DNA from: Lachnospiraceae bacterium
GTDB taxonomy: Bacteria > Bacillota > Clostridia > Lachnospirales > Lachnospiraceae
Length of the DNA: 41,452 nucleotides
NCBI GenBank assembly: GCA_009774145.1
Contig: VSND01000038.1
Span: forward strand, 1-41,452
Direction: 5' to 3'
Shown: in pieces, positions 8,698 to 16,808 of the stretch
Layout: each line of letters begins with the position of its first letter
How positions within the stretch are numbered: position 1 is the stretch's first letter
The notes under the pieces: model-generated
What the model saw: the letters and a program-made list of their open reading frames with translations, nothing else
Told to the model about the DNA's origin: nothing
Database searches by the model: none
Position numbers and translations under genes: made by a program

Positions 8698-9225
8698 TTA
8701 TAAAGATGTAACTTTCCGGGCAAATACCGTCCCGATGGTCTCCCGGTAGATCCCATGATATTCATCATATGTGATGTGCGCTCCGTCTGTCAGCACTTCC
8801 ATAGGCACCTGAAATACGCAGACCCGAAGCCCCGTCTCCACCATACCGTTTTTCAGATAGAACTGCTTTCGCCGGATCCGCTCCTTCCGGTTTGAGGCGT
8901 TCTCATCCGGAAGTTCGATCTCCAGGATCAGCCGTCTGTCCTGATACCATTCCTTCAGCATCTGCAGCGCCTGCGAGCCATAATTCTTCCCCCGGCATGA
9001 CCGGTGGATGGCAAAATAGTCCAGAAGCACCATGTCCTGATACAGGACCGTAATGGCAAGTCCCACGGGCCGGCCTTTCTCAAGAATCGCCAGAATCTCC
9101 ATCACACCCTGTTTTTCTTTCAGCTTCATCAGCCCAAAAGGCTTCCGCTCGGACTTTGGAAACGATTCCAGATATGTTCTTTTTATCCACTTCCGCTCTC
9201 TTCCGGCTGCCTTTTTGATCTCCAT
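8698..9225 (-). CDS. GNAT family N-acetyltransferase
   Basis: Predicted acetyl-CoA-dependent N-acetyltransferase of unknown substrate. The 175-residue protein shows the GNAT fold order: beta strands with LLDYFAIHRSCRGKNYGSQ, in which the R-G-K-x-Y-G-S segment is the acetyl-CoA pyrophosphate loop, followed by helix ALQMLKEWY, then LILEIELPDE and a FYLKNGM segment typical of the end of the domain. AGGAAAGG lies upstream of the ATG. It is 71 bases upstream of map and probably co-transcribed with it and with the FliB-like gene. It is similar in layout to acetyltransferases with a C-terminal FYxxxGF motif. Confidence 0.85.
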   Translation of the reverse strand: MEIKKAAGRERKWIKRTYLESFPKSERKPFGLMKLKEKQGVMEILAILEKGRPVGLAITVLYQDMVLLDYFAIHRSCRGKNYGSQALQMLKEWYQDRRLILEIELPDENASNRKERIRRKQFYLKNGMVETGLRVCVFQVPMEVLTDGAHITYDEYHGIYRETIGTVFARKVTSL

Positions 9226-9364
9226 CTGTTTTCACCTTTCCTTCAATTCACGCCTCGATATTTTACCAAAGCAACAAATCTGTTCTGCTGTTCGTCTTAT
9301 TGGATAATTTCCATAAATACAATCCGTGTTCCATTCATCTATGGACAGTACGTTCACCTGCGTT

Positions 9365-10477
9365 TTAATTGCCATAGCCTGCCGTCTTCTGTCGTATCAT
9401 CTCCACAAGTTCCAGGATCCCCGCTCCGGTTTTTGCCGACATATAAATCCGGTCTTCCCGGACCGCCGGGAGCTGCCCGGCTTCCATACACCGGTCCGCC
9501 TTGTTGTAAACATGGATCATCGGGATATCGCCGGCTCCCAGGTCTCTTAAGGTCTCCTCTGTCACTTCCTTCTGCTTCCGGTAAGATTCGTCCGAATAAT
9601 CCAGCACGTGCAGCAGAAGATCCGCCTCTTTCGCCTCCTCCAGTGTGGAACGGAAGGCTTTGATCAGATCTGCCGGGAGCTGATGGATGAATCCTACCGT
9701 ATCAGACAGCAGAAACTCCTGTCCGGGACCGGTACAGATCCTCCGCACCGTTGTATCCAGTGTGGCAAAAAGCATGTCCTTTTCCAGTACTTTTTTCGAC
9801 GCATCCCGCGTATACTGATCCAGCATCCGGTTCATCAGCGTGGATTTTCCTGCGTTTGTGTAGCCCACCAGAGCCACCCGCAGCACCCCGCTCCCCTGCC
9901 GTCTCTTTCTCTGGGTCTTTCGCTCCTCTGCAATCCGCTCCAGAGCCTTACGAAGCTCGGACATCCGTTTCTCGATACGCCGGCGGTCCAGCTCCAGCTT
10001 CTTCTCTCCGGCGCCTTTATTGGCAAGCCCGCTGCCGCCGCCCTGACGGCTCAGGGCTTTGTGCATGCCTGTCAGGCGGGGCAGAACATACTGAAGCCTC
10101 GCGTATTCTACCTGAAGCTTTGCTTCCCTTGTCTTCGCCCGGACTGCAAAGATCTCCAGAATCAGAGTAGTCCGATCCAGAATCGGGCAGTCCAGAAGAT
10201 TCTGCAGGTTCCGAAGCTGAGTCGGTGTCAGAGAACGGTCGAAGATCAGCACATCCATCTCCTCTGTCTCCAGATACTCCTTCACCTCCAGAAGCTTTCC
10301 CTTTCCCATATAGAGTGCCTGATGAAGCTTTGGCAGGTTCTGCACCACCTGCCCGACCGGTACCATATTGCAGGCTTCCGCCAGATGAAAAAGCTCCTCC
10401 ATGGAGCGCTCAAAATCTTCTCCGTCATGCAGGTTCACTCCCAGAAGGAGCGCCCGTTCTCCTGTTCCTGTCTCCAT
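9365..10477 (-). CDS. hflX: GTPase HflX
   Basis: Ribosome-associated GTPase that splits stalled or stressed 70S ribosomes. Of the 370 residues, the N-terminal ~170 form the HflX domain, with the conserved DRTTLILEIFA, KLQVELA-type segment (AKLQVEYARLQY) and the glycine-rich SRQGGGSGLANKGAGE loop, followed by a coiled coil. The G domain has GYTNAGKST, DTVGFIHQLP and NKAD. The ATG at 10477 has GGGGAGGG about 9 bases upstream; the upstream GTG at 10501 has no site. It is shorter than E. coli HflX because it lacks most of the C-terminal domain, as is usual in Firmicutes. It follows the DUF362 gene by 39 bases. Confidence 0.95.
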   Translation of the reverse strand: METGTGERALLLGVNLHDGEDFERSMEELFHLAEACNMVPVGQVVQNLPKLHQALYMGKGKLLEVKEYLETEEMDVLIFDRSLTPTQLRNLQNLLDCPILDRTTLILEIFAVRAKTREAKLQVEYARLQYVLPRLTGMHKALSRQGGGSGLANKGAGEKKLELDRRRIEKRMSELRKALERIAEERKTQRKRRQGSGVLRVALVGYTNAGKSTLMNRMLDQYTRDASKKVLEKDMLFATLDTTVRRICTGPGQEFLLSDTVGFIHQLPADLIKAFRSTLEEAKEADLLLHVLDYSDESYRKQKEVTEETLRDLGAGDIPMIHVYNKADRCMEAGQLPAVREDRIYMSAKTGAGILELVEMIRQKTAGYGN

Positions 10478-10516
10478 ATTCTGCTGCCCTCCCCTGTTCA
10501 CTTTATACAGATATAT

Positions 10517-11638
10517 TTACCGGCCGCTCTGCGTCTGACTGCCGTGAGACTCCAGATATTCTTTCAGGAAATCATAGATTGCCGTCTCCACAGGAGGGCA
10601 TCCTTTCAGGCTGTGCTCGAAATTCTTTGTACAGTTTCCGATGCCCAGCTTTCCGGTCTTTCCTTTATATCCCTGGCCGATGCAGATCTTCTCCGGAAAA
10701 TTCTTCAGAAGCCCTTCCTGATCCAGTTTATCCAGAGCCGGTATCAGATATCCATAGCAGGCGCTGCAGGAATCCACATCCTCCGCCATCTCCGCCAGCC
10801 GCATCACCTTTCGCATATCCGGAAGCACTTCCTGTCCGTCCGGCAGATTCAGTTCCCGTACCATCGCCGAAGAGAGATCCGTACTGCCGCTTCCCAGCTT
10901 CTCTGCCATGCCGATATAGGGCACTTCACTGGTCTGATACTGAAGAAGCTTACACACATACGAATCGCACAGCACCGGATCCAGCGCCGCAAAGATCCGG
11001 TTCATGACCGTCGGATTTCCTCCTTCTTCGAAACTCAGATCTCCGCAGATACTGTCCACCACAATGAAATCCTGACGGATTCCCCTGGACAGATGGGCGA
11101 TGGGCTTATGCAGGCCCATGGTATGGAAACGCCGTTTTTCAGAGTTGGGCAGAAGCCCTTTCAGATTTTTCAGGGCACAGGTGACGCGGGTCTGGCAATG
11201 TCCCTTCATGACCGGCACATTGATCAGAAAATCCACATCAAACGCACATCTGCAGATGCTGATCTCCATCCCGGCACAGTCCTTCTTCACCGCACGCTCC
11301 TTCTGCCCGTCGATCAGCTTTACTCCGTATTTTTTTGCCAGCTCATTGTATCCGCACACCTTGAATGCTGCAGATGTCCGGTCTCCCACCCAGGAGCCCT
11401 CCATGACGGTCAGATCTTTGAACCCGTGCTCCTGCAGATACTGAAACAGTCCTTCCAGCACTTCCGGATGGGTCGTCGCGCCCTTTGATGCCGGCACGGC
11501 AGCCACCAGATTCGGCTTGATGCCGATCCTTTTCTTTCTGTCCCCGATCTGCCCTGCCAGGTCGGCTTCTTCCAGAATCTCTTTTGTCATACCGATATAA
11601 TCTGTCCCGTAGATGACCAGAATCTCATTTTTTTCCAT
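10517..11638 (-). CDS. DUF362 domain-containing protein
   Basis: Cytoplasmic protein of unknown function in the DUF362 family, some of whose members carry iron-sulphur clusters. The 373-residue protein has the family's N-terminal segment GIKPNLVAAVPASKGATTHPEV, the INVPVMKGHCQTRVTCALKNLKG block and a C-terminal set of cysteines (CSAC near 268-271, then a Cys in ICIGQGYKGK, GNC and GCPP), which could bind a cluster. The start at 11638 is supported by AAAGGAGAG; earlier in-frame ATGs lack sites and overlap a terminator. It is probably the first gene of an operon with hflX. Confidence 0.85.
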   Translation of the reverse strand: MEKNEILVIYGTDYIGMTKEILEEADLAGQIGDRKKRIGIKPNLVAAVPASKGATTHPEVLEGLFQYLQEHGFKDLTVMEGSWVGDRTSAAFKVCGYNELAKKYGVKLIDGQKERAVKKDCAGMEISICRCAFDVDFLINVPVMKGHCQTRVTCALKNLKGLLPNSEKRRFHTMGLHKPIAHLSRGIRQDFIVVDSICGDLSFEEGGNPTVMNRIFAALDPVLCDSYVCKLLQYQTSEVPYIGMAEKLGSGSTDLSSAMVRELNLPDGQEVLPDMRKVMRLAEMAEDVDSCSACYGYLIPALDKLDQEGLLKNFPEKICIGQGYKGKTGKLGIGNCTKNFEHSLKGCPPVETAIYDFLKEYLESHGSQTQSGR

Positions 11639-11694
11639 TACAGTCGCTCTCCTTTTCCATTTTTCTTTATCATAACAGACCTGAGAAAAAAATG

Positions 11695-11734
11695 CAAAAA
11701 AGAAGCCGGTCTGTAAAAACAGCAGCTTCTTTTC
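11695..11734 (-). terminator. Terminator of the rubredoxin-Crp-flavodiiron operon
   Basis: On the minus strand AGAAGC...GCTTCT arms (11701-11730) with inner CTGT/ACAG pairing are followed by TTTTTTG. It lies 14 bases after the flavodiiron stop. Confidence 0.85.
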
Positions 11735-11747
11735 GTCGTCCAGCTCT

Positions 11748-12911
11748 CTATGCCAGCAGGGCATCCGCCAGTGCATTCAGCTCTTCCAGATTCTTTTCGC
11801 TCATGGTCGACCGGATTGTCACGAGATCTCCCACCAGCTCTATATTTTTCATGCCCTCCAGATATGCCTTCATATGCTTTCCTGCCATGGGCGCCCAGGT
11901 TCCGTTCTCCACCAGGGCCACTCTGCGGTTCTGGAAATTCTTGATCTTCAGATGATACAGGAAATCTTCCATGCAGGGGAACAGGCTCGCATCATAGGTT
12001 GCGCCTGCAAGCACCAGCCGGTCATAACGGTACGCACAGGAGACCGCCTCTGCCATGTCGTCTCTTGCCAGGTCAAAGAATACCACATGCTCCGCCCCTT
12101 TTTCCTTCAGAATCTCTGCAAACTTCTGCATCGCTCTCTTCGTATTGCCGTGGATCGAGGCACATGCTACCACAATCCCCTTCTCCTCCGGCTCATAGGA
12201 CGACCAGGTCAGATATTTCCCGATATAATATCCCAGATTTTCCTTCAGGACCGGTCCGTGCAGCGGACAGATCATGGCGATATCCAGCGTCGCCGCCTTC
12301 TTAAGAAGCGCCTGCACCTGCGCGCCGTATTTACCCACGATATTGATAAAATACCGTCTTGCTTCGTCTTCCCACGGCTCTTCTGCATCCAGGGCCCCGA
12401 ATTTCCCAAAGCCGTCTGCAGAGAACAGCACCTTCTCGGACTGCTCATAGGTGACCATGGCCTCCGGCCAGTGCACCATGGGCGCCAGGAAGAACTGCAG
12501 GGTATGCTTTCCAAGGGAGAGCGTATCGCCTTCCTTTACCGCCACCGTACGGTCTGTCAGGTCAAAGTCAAAAAACTGCGGCAGCATGGTAAATACCTTT
12601 GCATTGCTGACGAGCTGCATCTTCGGGTATTTCTCTGCGATCTTCTGAATATTTCCCGCATGGTCCGGCTCCATATGATTGATCACCAGATAATCCGGTT
12701 CTTTTCCGTCCAGCGCTTTTTCCACATTGGACAGCCATTCCTCTGTCACCCTCGGATCCGTCGTATCCATGACTGCGATCTTCTCATCCATGATCACATA
12801 AGAATTATAAGATACTCCATTCGGCACATGGTACTGGCTCTCGAACAGATCAATATTCTTATCATCACATCCCACATAAAGAATTGATTCTGTAACCGTT
12901 GTGTCTTTCAT
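11748..12911 (-). CDS. Flavodiiron protein (FprA-type oxygen/NO reductase)
   Basis: Reduces O2 to water and/or NO to N2O using electrons from rubredoxin; cytoplasmic. The 387-residue protein has an N-terminal metallo-beta-lactamase-like diiron domain with HMEPDH (H-x-E-x-D-H), a further His in VHWPEA, Asp in SADGFG and His in PLHGPV, then a C-terminal flavodoxin domain beginning about residue 255 with ASIHGNTK for FMN binding. There is no fused rubredoxin, and a rubredoxin gene leads this operon. The ATG at 12911 overlaps the Crp stop by one base (TGATG) and has GGAGG 7 bases upstream, indicating translational coupling. Confidence 0.95.
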   Translation of the reverse strand: MKDTTVTESILYVGCDDKNIDLFESQYHVPNGVSYNSYVIMDEKIAVMDTTDPRVTEEWLSNVEKALDGKEPDYLVINHMEPDHAGNIQKIAEKYPKMQLVSNAKVFTMLPQFFDFDLTDRTVAVKEGDTLSLGKHTLQFFLAPMVHWPEAMVTYEQSEKVLFSADGFGKFGALDAEEPWEDEARRYFINIVGKYGAQVQALLKKAATLDIAMICPLHGPVLKENLGYYIGKYLTWSSYEPEEKGIVVACASIHGNTKRAMQKFAEILKEKGAEHVVFFDLARDDMAEAVSCAYRYDRLVLAGATYDASLFPCMEDFLYHLKIKNFQNRRVALVENGTWAPMAGKHMKAYLEGMKNIELVGDLVTIRSTMSEKNLEELNALADALLA

Positions 12912-13588
12912 CACTCATCCTCCATAATCTTTTCAAGTTCTTCCATATGATCGATCCAGACTGTTTTGCCTTCGATCCGGATAATTCTCTGATGCTTCAG
13001 CTCCGCCATGCTCCTGGACAGAGACGGCCTGGTGACTCCCAGATAATCCGCCAGCTCCTCCCGGTTCATGTCCATGACTACTTTCTTCCCGTCATGGCTC
13101 ATATCCATCAGCCAGAGGGCCAGCTTCTGCTTCAGCGTCGTATTGGTAACAATATGCAGCTTCTTCGTCATCTGAAGATTGTTCTCCGCCTGAATGTCCA
13201 GAAGATTCCGTATGACCGTCTTATGGTGTTCGCACGCATTATGACAGACCCCATAAATAAAATGGCAGGGCAGAACCAGCACACGGGACGGCTTTACCGC
13301 CAGCGCCTCATACCAGTAGAATTCCTGCTCTGCAGAAGAAAAATATCCGCCAAACACGTCCAGCTCTCTTACCTGAAATAAAAGATTCCTTTTTCCGGAA
13401 GGCAGATGCTTGGCAATCTGTACCTTTCCGTCCACCAGAAGATACAGATACTTCGGCCTGTCATTTTCTCCGAAAATCAGGCTGCCGGAAGGATAATCCC
13501 GGAACTGCGCGCCGGAACAGGCCAGCATGCGCTTTACTTCTTCTGCGGATATCTGTCCGAACAGCGGACTCTTTAAATAGTCATTCAT
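12911..13588 (-). CDS. Crp/Fnr family transcriptional regulator
   Basis: Dimeric sensor-regulator. The 225-residue protein has an N-terminal cyclic-nucleotide-binding-like beta-barrel (about 20-120), a long dimer helix with ENNLQMTKKLH, and a C-terminal winged helix-turn-helix (NREELADYLGVTRPSLSRSMAEL). It lacks the N-terminal four-cysteine cluster site of FNR, although it contains Cys-rich HNACEHH in the dimer-helix region. The ATG at 13588 is preferred over 13615 because it starts directly before the barrel; both have weak ribosome binding sites. Its place between rubredoxin and the flavodiiron gene, and the 14-bp palindrome in the operon promoter, suggest it is a redox/NO-responsive regulator (HcpR-like) of its own operon. 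Confidence 0.9.
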   Translation of the reverse strand: MNDYLKSPLFGQISAEEVKRMLACSGAQFRDYPSGSLIFGENDRPKYLYLLVDGKVQIAKHLPSGKRNLLFQVRELDVFGGYFSSAEQEFYWYEALAVKPSRVLVLPCHFIYGVCHNACEHHKTVIRNLLDIQAENNLQMTKKLHIVTNTTLKQKLALWLMDMSHDGKKVVMDMNREELADYLGVTRPSLSRSMAELKHQRIIRIEGKTVWIDHMEELEKIMEDE

Positions 13589-13621
13589 ATGTATTCCCGC
13601 TTTTCCATCCGGCATACCGGA

Positions 13622-13648
13622 AAACGGGAATGTCTGACGACATTCCCT
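13622..13648 (-). terminator. Attenuating hairpin between rubredoxin and crp-like gene
   Basis: A perfect 9-bp stem (GGGAATGTC/GACATTCCC) with loop GTCA is followed on the minus strand by GTTTT. The T-run is short, so it is probably leaky and allows more rubredoxin than regulator. Confidence 0.6.
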
Positions 13649-13654
13649 GTCTTC

Positions 13655-13813
13655 TTATGCTTCTGTAAATTCTTCCTTGCCCATTCCGCAGACCGGACAT
13701 ACCCAGTCTTCCGGAAGATCCTCAAAAGCAGTTCCCGGAGCGATCCCGTTATCCGGATCGCCAACTTCCGGATCATACTCGTAGCCGCACGGCTCACAGA
13801 CATATTTTTTCAT
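13655..13813 (-). CDS. Rubredoxin
   Basis: Small one-iron electron carrier, likely donor to the flavodiiron protein of the same operon. The 52 residues contain both CxxC iron ligands: Cys6/Cys9 in VCEPCGYEYDP and Cys39/Cys42 in WVCPVCGMGKEEF. AGGAGGT lies 5 bases before the ATG at 13813; longer upstream in-frame starts are rejected since the site and family length fit this one. It is the first gene after the consensus promoter. Confidence 0.96.
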   Translation of the reverse strand: MKKYVCEPCGYEYDPEVGDPDNGIAPGTAFEDLPEDWVCPVCGMGKEEFTEA

Positions 13814-13918
13814 GTCATACCTCCTGCCAGAATTCTGCATCTGCCCGATCCGTATCCCGCAGGCAGATGCTGTTTTGATCGTTGTTTCCTTCTCTTTTAG
13901 GATACCCTTTCTCTGCAT

Positions 13919-13947
13919 ATTATACCGTAACATATGTTACTTGTCAA
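13919..13947 (-). promoter_or_regulatory. Consensus sigma-A promoter of the rubredoxin-Crp-flavodiiron operon
   Basis: Minus strand TTGACA (13942-13947), 17-base spacer and TATAAT (13919-13924): a perfect consensus promoter. The spacer is almost filled by an operator-like palindrome, so it should be strong unless repressed. Confidence 0.9.
13927..13940. promoter_or_regulatory. 14-bp palindromic operator GTAACATATGTTAC
   Basis: A perfect palindrome between the -35 and -10 boxes. Its geometry (two TAAC/GTTA half sites around a 6-base centre) fits a Crp/Fnr-family dimer. Position inside the spacer implies repression. The likely ligand is the Crp/Fnr protein of this operon, which is inference. 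Confidence 0.7.
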
Positions 13948-14021
13948 AAATTTCCCCGAACTTTTTCAGGATACTCTCCACTGCGCAGTTTTTCTTTTAT
14001 CGCAAATCCCTCCTGCGCCCT

Positions 14022-14723
14022 TTACATATTCCCCGCTTCAATCATATTGCGGATCTCCTGCATCCGCACATCCACCCCGCTGATGATATCCGCACATTTC
14101 CTGAGTTCTTCCACAATCAGCTCCGGATTTTTCACATTCTTTTTATACTTCAGCTTGTGGTCCAGACTTGCCCAGAAATCCATGGCAATGGTCCGAAACT
14201 GCACTTCCACCCGCATGTATTTCTTCTCGCTGGACAGAAAAATCGGGATCTGGATGATCAGATGAAGGCTCCGATATCCGTTTTTCTTCGGATGTTTAAT
14301 ATAATCCTTGACCTTCACAACCTCCAGATCGTCCTGTGCCGACAGCATGGAAGCCAGATAATAGATATCCTCCACAAACGAACAGATGACCCGGACTCCT
14401 GCCACGTCATTTAACTTCTCCTCAATCTGTTTTACAGACAGTTCATAACCCTTTCGTTTCATTTTCTCAAGGATGCTTGCCGGTTCCTTCACACGGCTTT
14501 CGATCAGCTCGATCGGATTGCGCTCATGCTCCAGAGAAAACTCCTCGTTCAGCACATGCAGCTTCGTCTCGATCTCACGGATCGCACAGCGGTACTGCAT
14601 CAGCAGCGTGGTAAAAGGCCGTATCCTTTTGGACAGTTCGAAAGGCTCATCTCCCGCCATCTGCCCCAGCAGCTCCACGGTATCCGCTTCCCCCATACCG
14701 ATCAGTTCATTCTTTTCTTTCAT
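14022..14723 (-). CDS. Small alarmone (p)ppGpp synthetase, RelQ/YjbM-type
   Basis: Transfers pyrophosphate from ATP to GDP/GTP to make (p)ppGpp; synthetase-only, without the HD hydrolase domain of RelA/SpoT. The 233 residues contain the RelA_SpoT nucleotidyltransferase features: RVKEPASILEKMKRKGY, the NDVAGVRVICSFVEDIYYLA segment with the catalytic Asp, the substrate-binding KKNGYRSLHLII segment, and the VEVQFRTIAMDFWASLDHKLKYKK segment. It overlaps the upstream nitrilase-family gene by 17 bases, so the two are co-transcribed. Confidence 0.93.
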   Translation of the reverse strand: MKEKNELIGMGEADTVELLGQMAGDEPFELSKRIRPFTTLLMQYRCAIREIETKLHVLNEEFSLEHERNPIELIESRVKEPASILEKMKRKGYELSVKQIEEKLNDVAGVRVICSFVEDIYYLASMLSAQDDLEVVKVKDYIKHPKKNGYRSLHLIIQIPIFLSSEKKYMRVEVQFRTIAMDFWASLDHKLKYKKNVKNPELIVEELRKCADIISGVDVRMQEIRNMIEAGNM

Positions 14724-15528
14724 AATCCCATGTCTCTTCCTGTAGTTTCTGATATAATCTTTCCCTCCGGTCCTCTTTCACCGGAAAACATTCTCTGTAG
14801 CTGTGTACATCATTCTGCAGGTCATAGATCATCACCCGTTCCCCGGTACCGCATCCCGGCAGGCGGACCGTCTCCTTTTTCAGCTTCGTCCCGTCCGGCG
14901 CATACAGCCGTGAATCTCCCGAATAAAAAAGCTTCCCCATCTCTCCCGCACAGTTGATTCCCGCCACATATACCATATTCTCTATGGCGCGCGCCTTCAG
15001 AAGACTTTTCCAGTGCCCGCTCCTCGCCGCCGGCCAGTTTGCAGGCACCAGGATCAGATCCGCTTTCTTCGACAGTAGCTGAAACGGCTCCGGAAACCGA
15101 AGATCATAGCAGATCTGCACTCCCACGCAAAACCCGCCGAAACCACAGACCGGCAGAGCATTTCCCCCCTGAAAATGCTCTGCCTCCCCGCCGAAGCGAA
15201 AAGGATGCAGTTTTGTATAATCCAGGATCCTGCCTTCCGGCGCCACGATCGAATAGTGGTTCTCGCAGAGCGCTCCTGCATCTTTCACCCAGCCGGCGCC
15301 TATGGCTACCTGGTACTTCTCTGCCAGACGCTGCATCCGTTCTACCGTCTCTTCCCGTTTTTCCTTTATTCGTTCTGTATGCATGGAAAATCCGGTCAGG
15401 CTCATCTCCGGGAGAAGAAACAGATCCGTCTTCTTCTCTGACAACAGCTCCAGATATGCCTCCGCTTTCTTAAGATTTGCCTCTTTATCTTCCCAATGTA
15501 TCTGCAATTGCCCGAGCGCTGCCTTCAT
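14707..15528 (-). CDS. Carbon-nitrogen hydrolase (nitrilase superfamily amidase)
   Basis: Predicted amidase, possibly omega-amidase or a metabolite-repair amidase (YafV/Nit2-like). The 273-residue protein has the Glu-Lys-Cys triad: Glu in LLPEMSLTGFSM (near 41), Lys in YTKLHPFRFGGE (near 107), and Cys in GVQICYDLRFPE (near 139). AGGAGGTG lies 7 bases before the ATG. It heads a two-gene transcript with the alarmone synthetase, driven by the divergent promoter at 15548-15576. The specific substrate cannot be read from sequence. Confidence 0.92.
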   Translation of the reverse strand: MKAALGQLQIHWEDKEANLKKAEAYLELLSEKKTDLFLLPEMSLTGFSMHTERIKEKREETVERMQRLAEKYQVAIGAGWVKDAGALCENHYSIVAPEGRILDYTKLHPFRFGGEAEHFQGGNALPVCGFGGFCVGVQICYDLRFPEPFQLLSKKADLILVPANWPAARSGHWKSLLKARAIENMVYVAGINCAGEMGKLFYSGDSRLYAPDGTKLKKETVRLPGCGTGERVMIYDLQNDVHSYRECFPVKEDRRERLYQKLQEETWDYERKE

Positions 15529-15547
15529 TGTCTACACCTCCTTCTCT

Positions 15548-15576
15548 ATTTTACACGAAAAATTGTCATTTGTCGA
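15548..15576 (-). promoter_or_regulatory. Sigma-A promoter for amidase-alarmone synthetase operon
   Basis: Minus strand TCGACA (15571-15576), 17-base spacer, TAAAAT (15548-15553). The predicted start is about 12 bases before the ribosome binding site. Confidence 0.75.
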
Positions 15577-15641
15577 TTTTTTAACACCAATTTCCTGTAA
15601 TTTTGAAAGTCAAAATTATTTTTCATGCCCGCAACATCATT

Positions 15642-15670
15642 TTGCAAATGAAGCCCCGTTGTGATATACT
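15642..15670 (+). promoter_or_regulatory. Sigma-A promoter for asnA
   Basis: TTGCAA (15642-15647), 17-base spacer, TATACT (15665-15670). The ~85-base leader has a GC-rich hairpin (about 15681-15720) but no terminator or T-box specifier I can recognise. Confidence 0.7.
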
Positions 15671-15760
15671 GTGAAAGGTCGGCCCGCAGAAACTCTCATA
15701 TGCAGCTTCTGTCCGGGCCCCACCGGAAACAGCATCGAATCTGAACCAGGAGGAACGAAT

Positions 15761-16771
15761 ATGGAACATTTATACATACCGGAAGATTATCATTCGGAGC
15801 TCTCTCTCTATGATACGCAGATCGCCATCAAGACGGTCAAGGATTTTTTTCAGCAGACGCTGGCAGAACAGCTTTATCTGCTCCGCGTCTCTGCTCCGCT
15901 GTTTGTAAAACCAGAATCCGGACTGAATGACAATCTAAACGGCGTGGAACGCCCGGTGTCCTTTGGCATCCGGGAGCAGGATGACCGGCCTGTGGAGATC
16001 GTCCACTCCCTCGCAAAATGGAAACGCAATGCGCTGAAGCAGTACGGCTTTCATGTAGGAGAAGGGCTGTATACGGATATGAACGCGATCCGCAGGGATG
16101 AAGACACGGACAATGTGCACTCCATCTATGTCGACCAGTGGGACTGGGAAAAGATCATACTGAAACAGGATCGAAATATGGACTATCTGAAAGAAACGGT
16201 CCGCAAGATCTACAAGGCTTTGAAAAAAACGGAAAAATACATGGCGATCCGCTACGATTACATCGAAGAGATCCTGCCAAAAGACATCTTCTTCATCACC
16301 ACGCAGGAACTTCTGGATCTGTATCCGGATCTGACTCCCAAAGAGCGGGAAGACCGGATTGCCAGAGAAAAAGGCGCCGTATTTCTGATGCAGATCGGCG
16401 GACGGCTGAGCAACGGAGAACCCCATGACGGAAGAGCGCCGGATTACGACGACTGGAGTTTAAACGGCGATATCATCGTCTGGTATCCGGTCCTCGGCCA
16501 CGCACTGGAACTGTCCTCCATGGGAATCCGTGTGGACGAAGAGGCTCTTGAAGAGCAGCTGAAGCTCTCCGGATGCGAAGCACGGTCTGAACTTCCGTTC
16601 CAGAAAGCAATTCTGGAGAAAAAACTGCCCTACACCGTCGGCGGCGGTATCGGTCAGTCCCGTATCTGCATGTTTTATCTCCGAAAAGCCCATATCGGAG
16701 AAGTACAGGCATCCATCTGGCCGGATGAGATCCGTGAAACTGCCCTGCAGCACGGCATCATCCTGCTTTGA
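15761..16771 (+). CDS. asnA: Aspartate-ammonia ligase (asparagine synthetase A)
   Basis: ATP-dependent, ammonia-using synthesis of asparagine from aspartate. The 336-residue length matches AsnA, which has a class II aminoacyl-tRNA-synthetase-like fold. Seen: RVSAPLFVKPESGLNDNLNG near the N-terminus, VHSLAKWKR, the YVDQWDWEK segment, MQIGGRLSNGEPHDGRAPDYDDW, and the C-terminal GGGIGQSRICMFYLRKAHIGEVQ. AGGAGG lies 8 bases before the ATG at 15761; an upstream in-frame ATG is outside the homologous region. A greA-like gene follows by 37 bases. Confidence 0.96.
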   Translation: MEHLYIPEDYHSELSLYDTQIAIKTVKDFFQQTLAEQLYLLRVSAPLFVKPESGLNDNLNGVERPVSFGIREQDDRPVEIVHSLAKWKRNALKQYGFHVGEGLYTDMNAIRRDEDTDNVHSIYVDQWDWEKIILKQDRNMDYLKETVRKIYKALKKTEKYMAIRYDYIEEILPKDIFFITTQELLDLYPDLTPKEREDRIAREKGAVFLMQIGGRLSNGEPHDGRAPDYDDWSLNGDIIVWYPVLGHALELSSMGIRVDEEALEEQLKLSGCEARSELPFQKAILEKKLPYTVGGGIGQSRICMFYLRKAHIGEVQASIWPDEIRETALQHGIILL

Positions 16772-16808
16772 TCCGTTCTGAACGCAGGAAAGGCAGGCGA
16801 TCATCCAT

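Noticed and set aside
9608..11488. 626-codon plus-strand open frame
   Set aside because: It is antisense to hflX and the DUF362 gene, both recognised by motifs. Composition is His/Gln/Leu-rich as in other shadows in this window.
15671..15760. T-box leader for asnA
   Set aside because: The leader is only ~90 bases, has no T-box sequence and no terminator/antiterminator pair.
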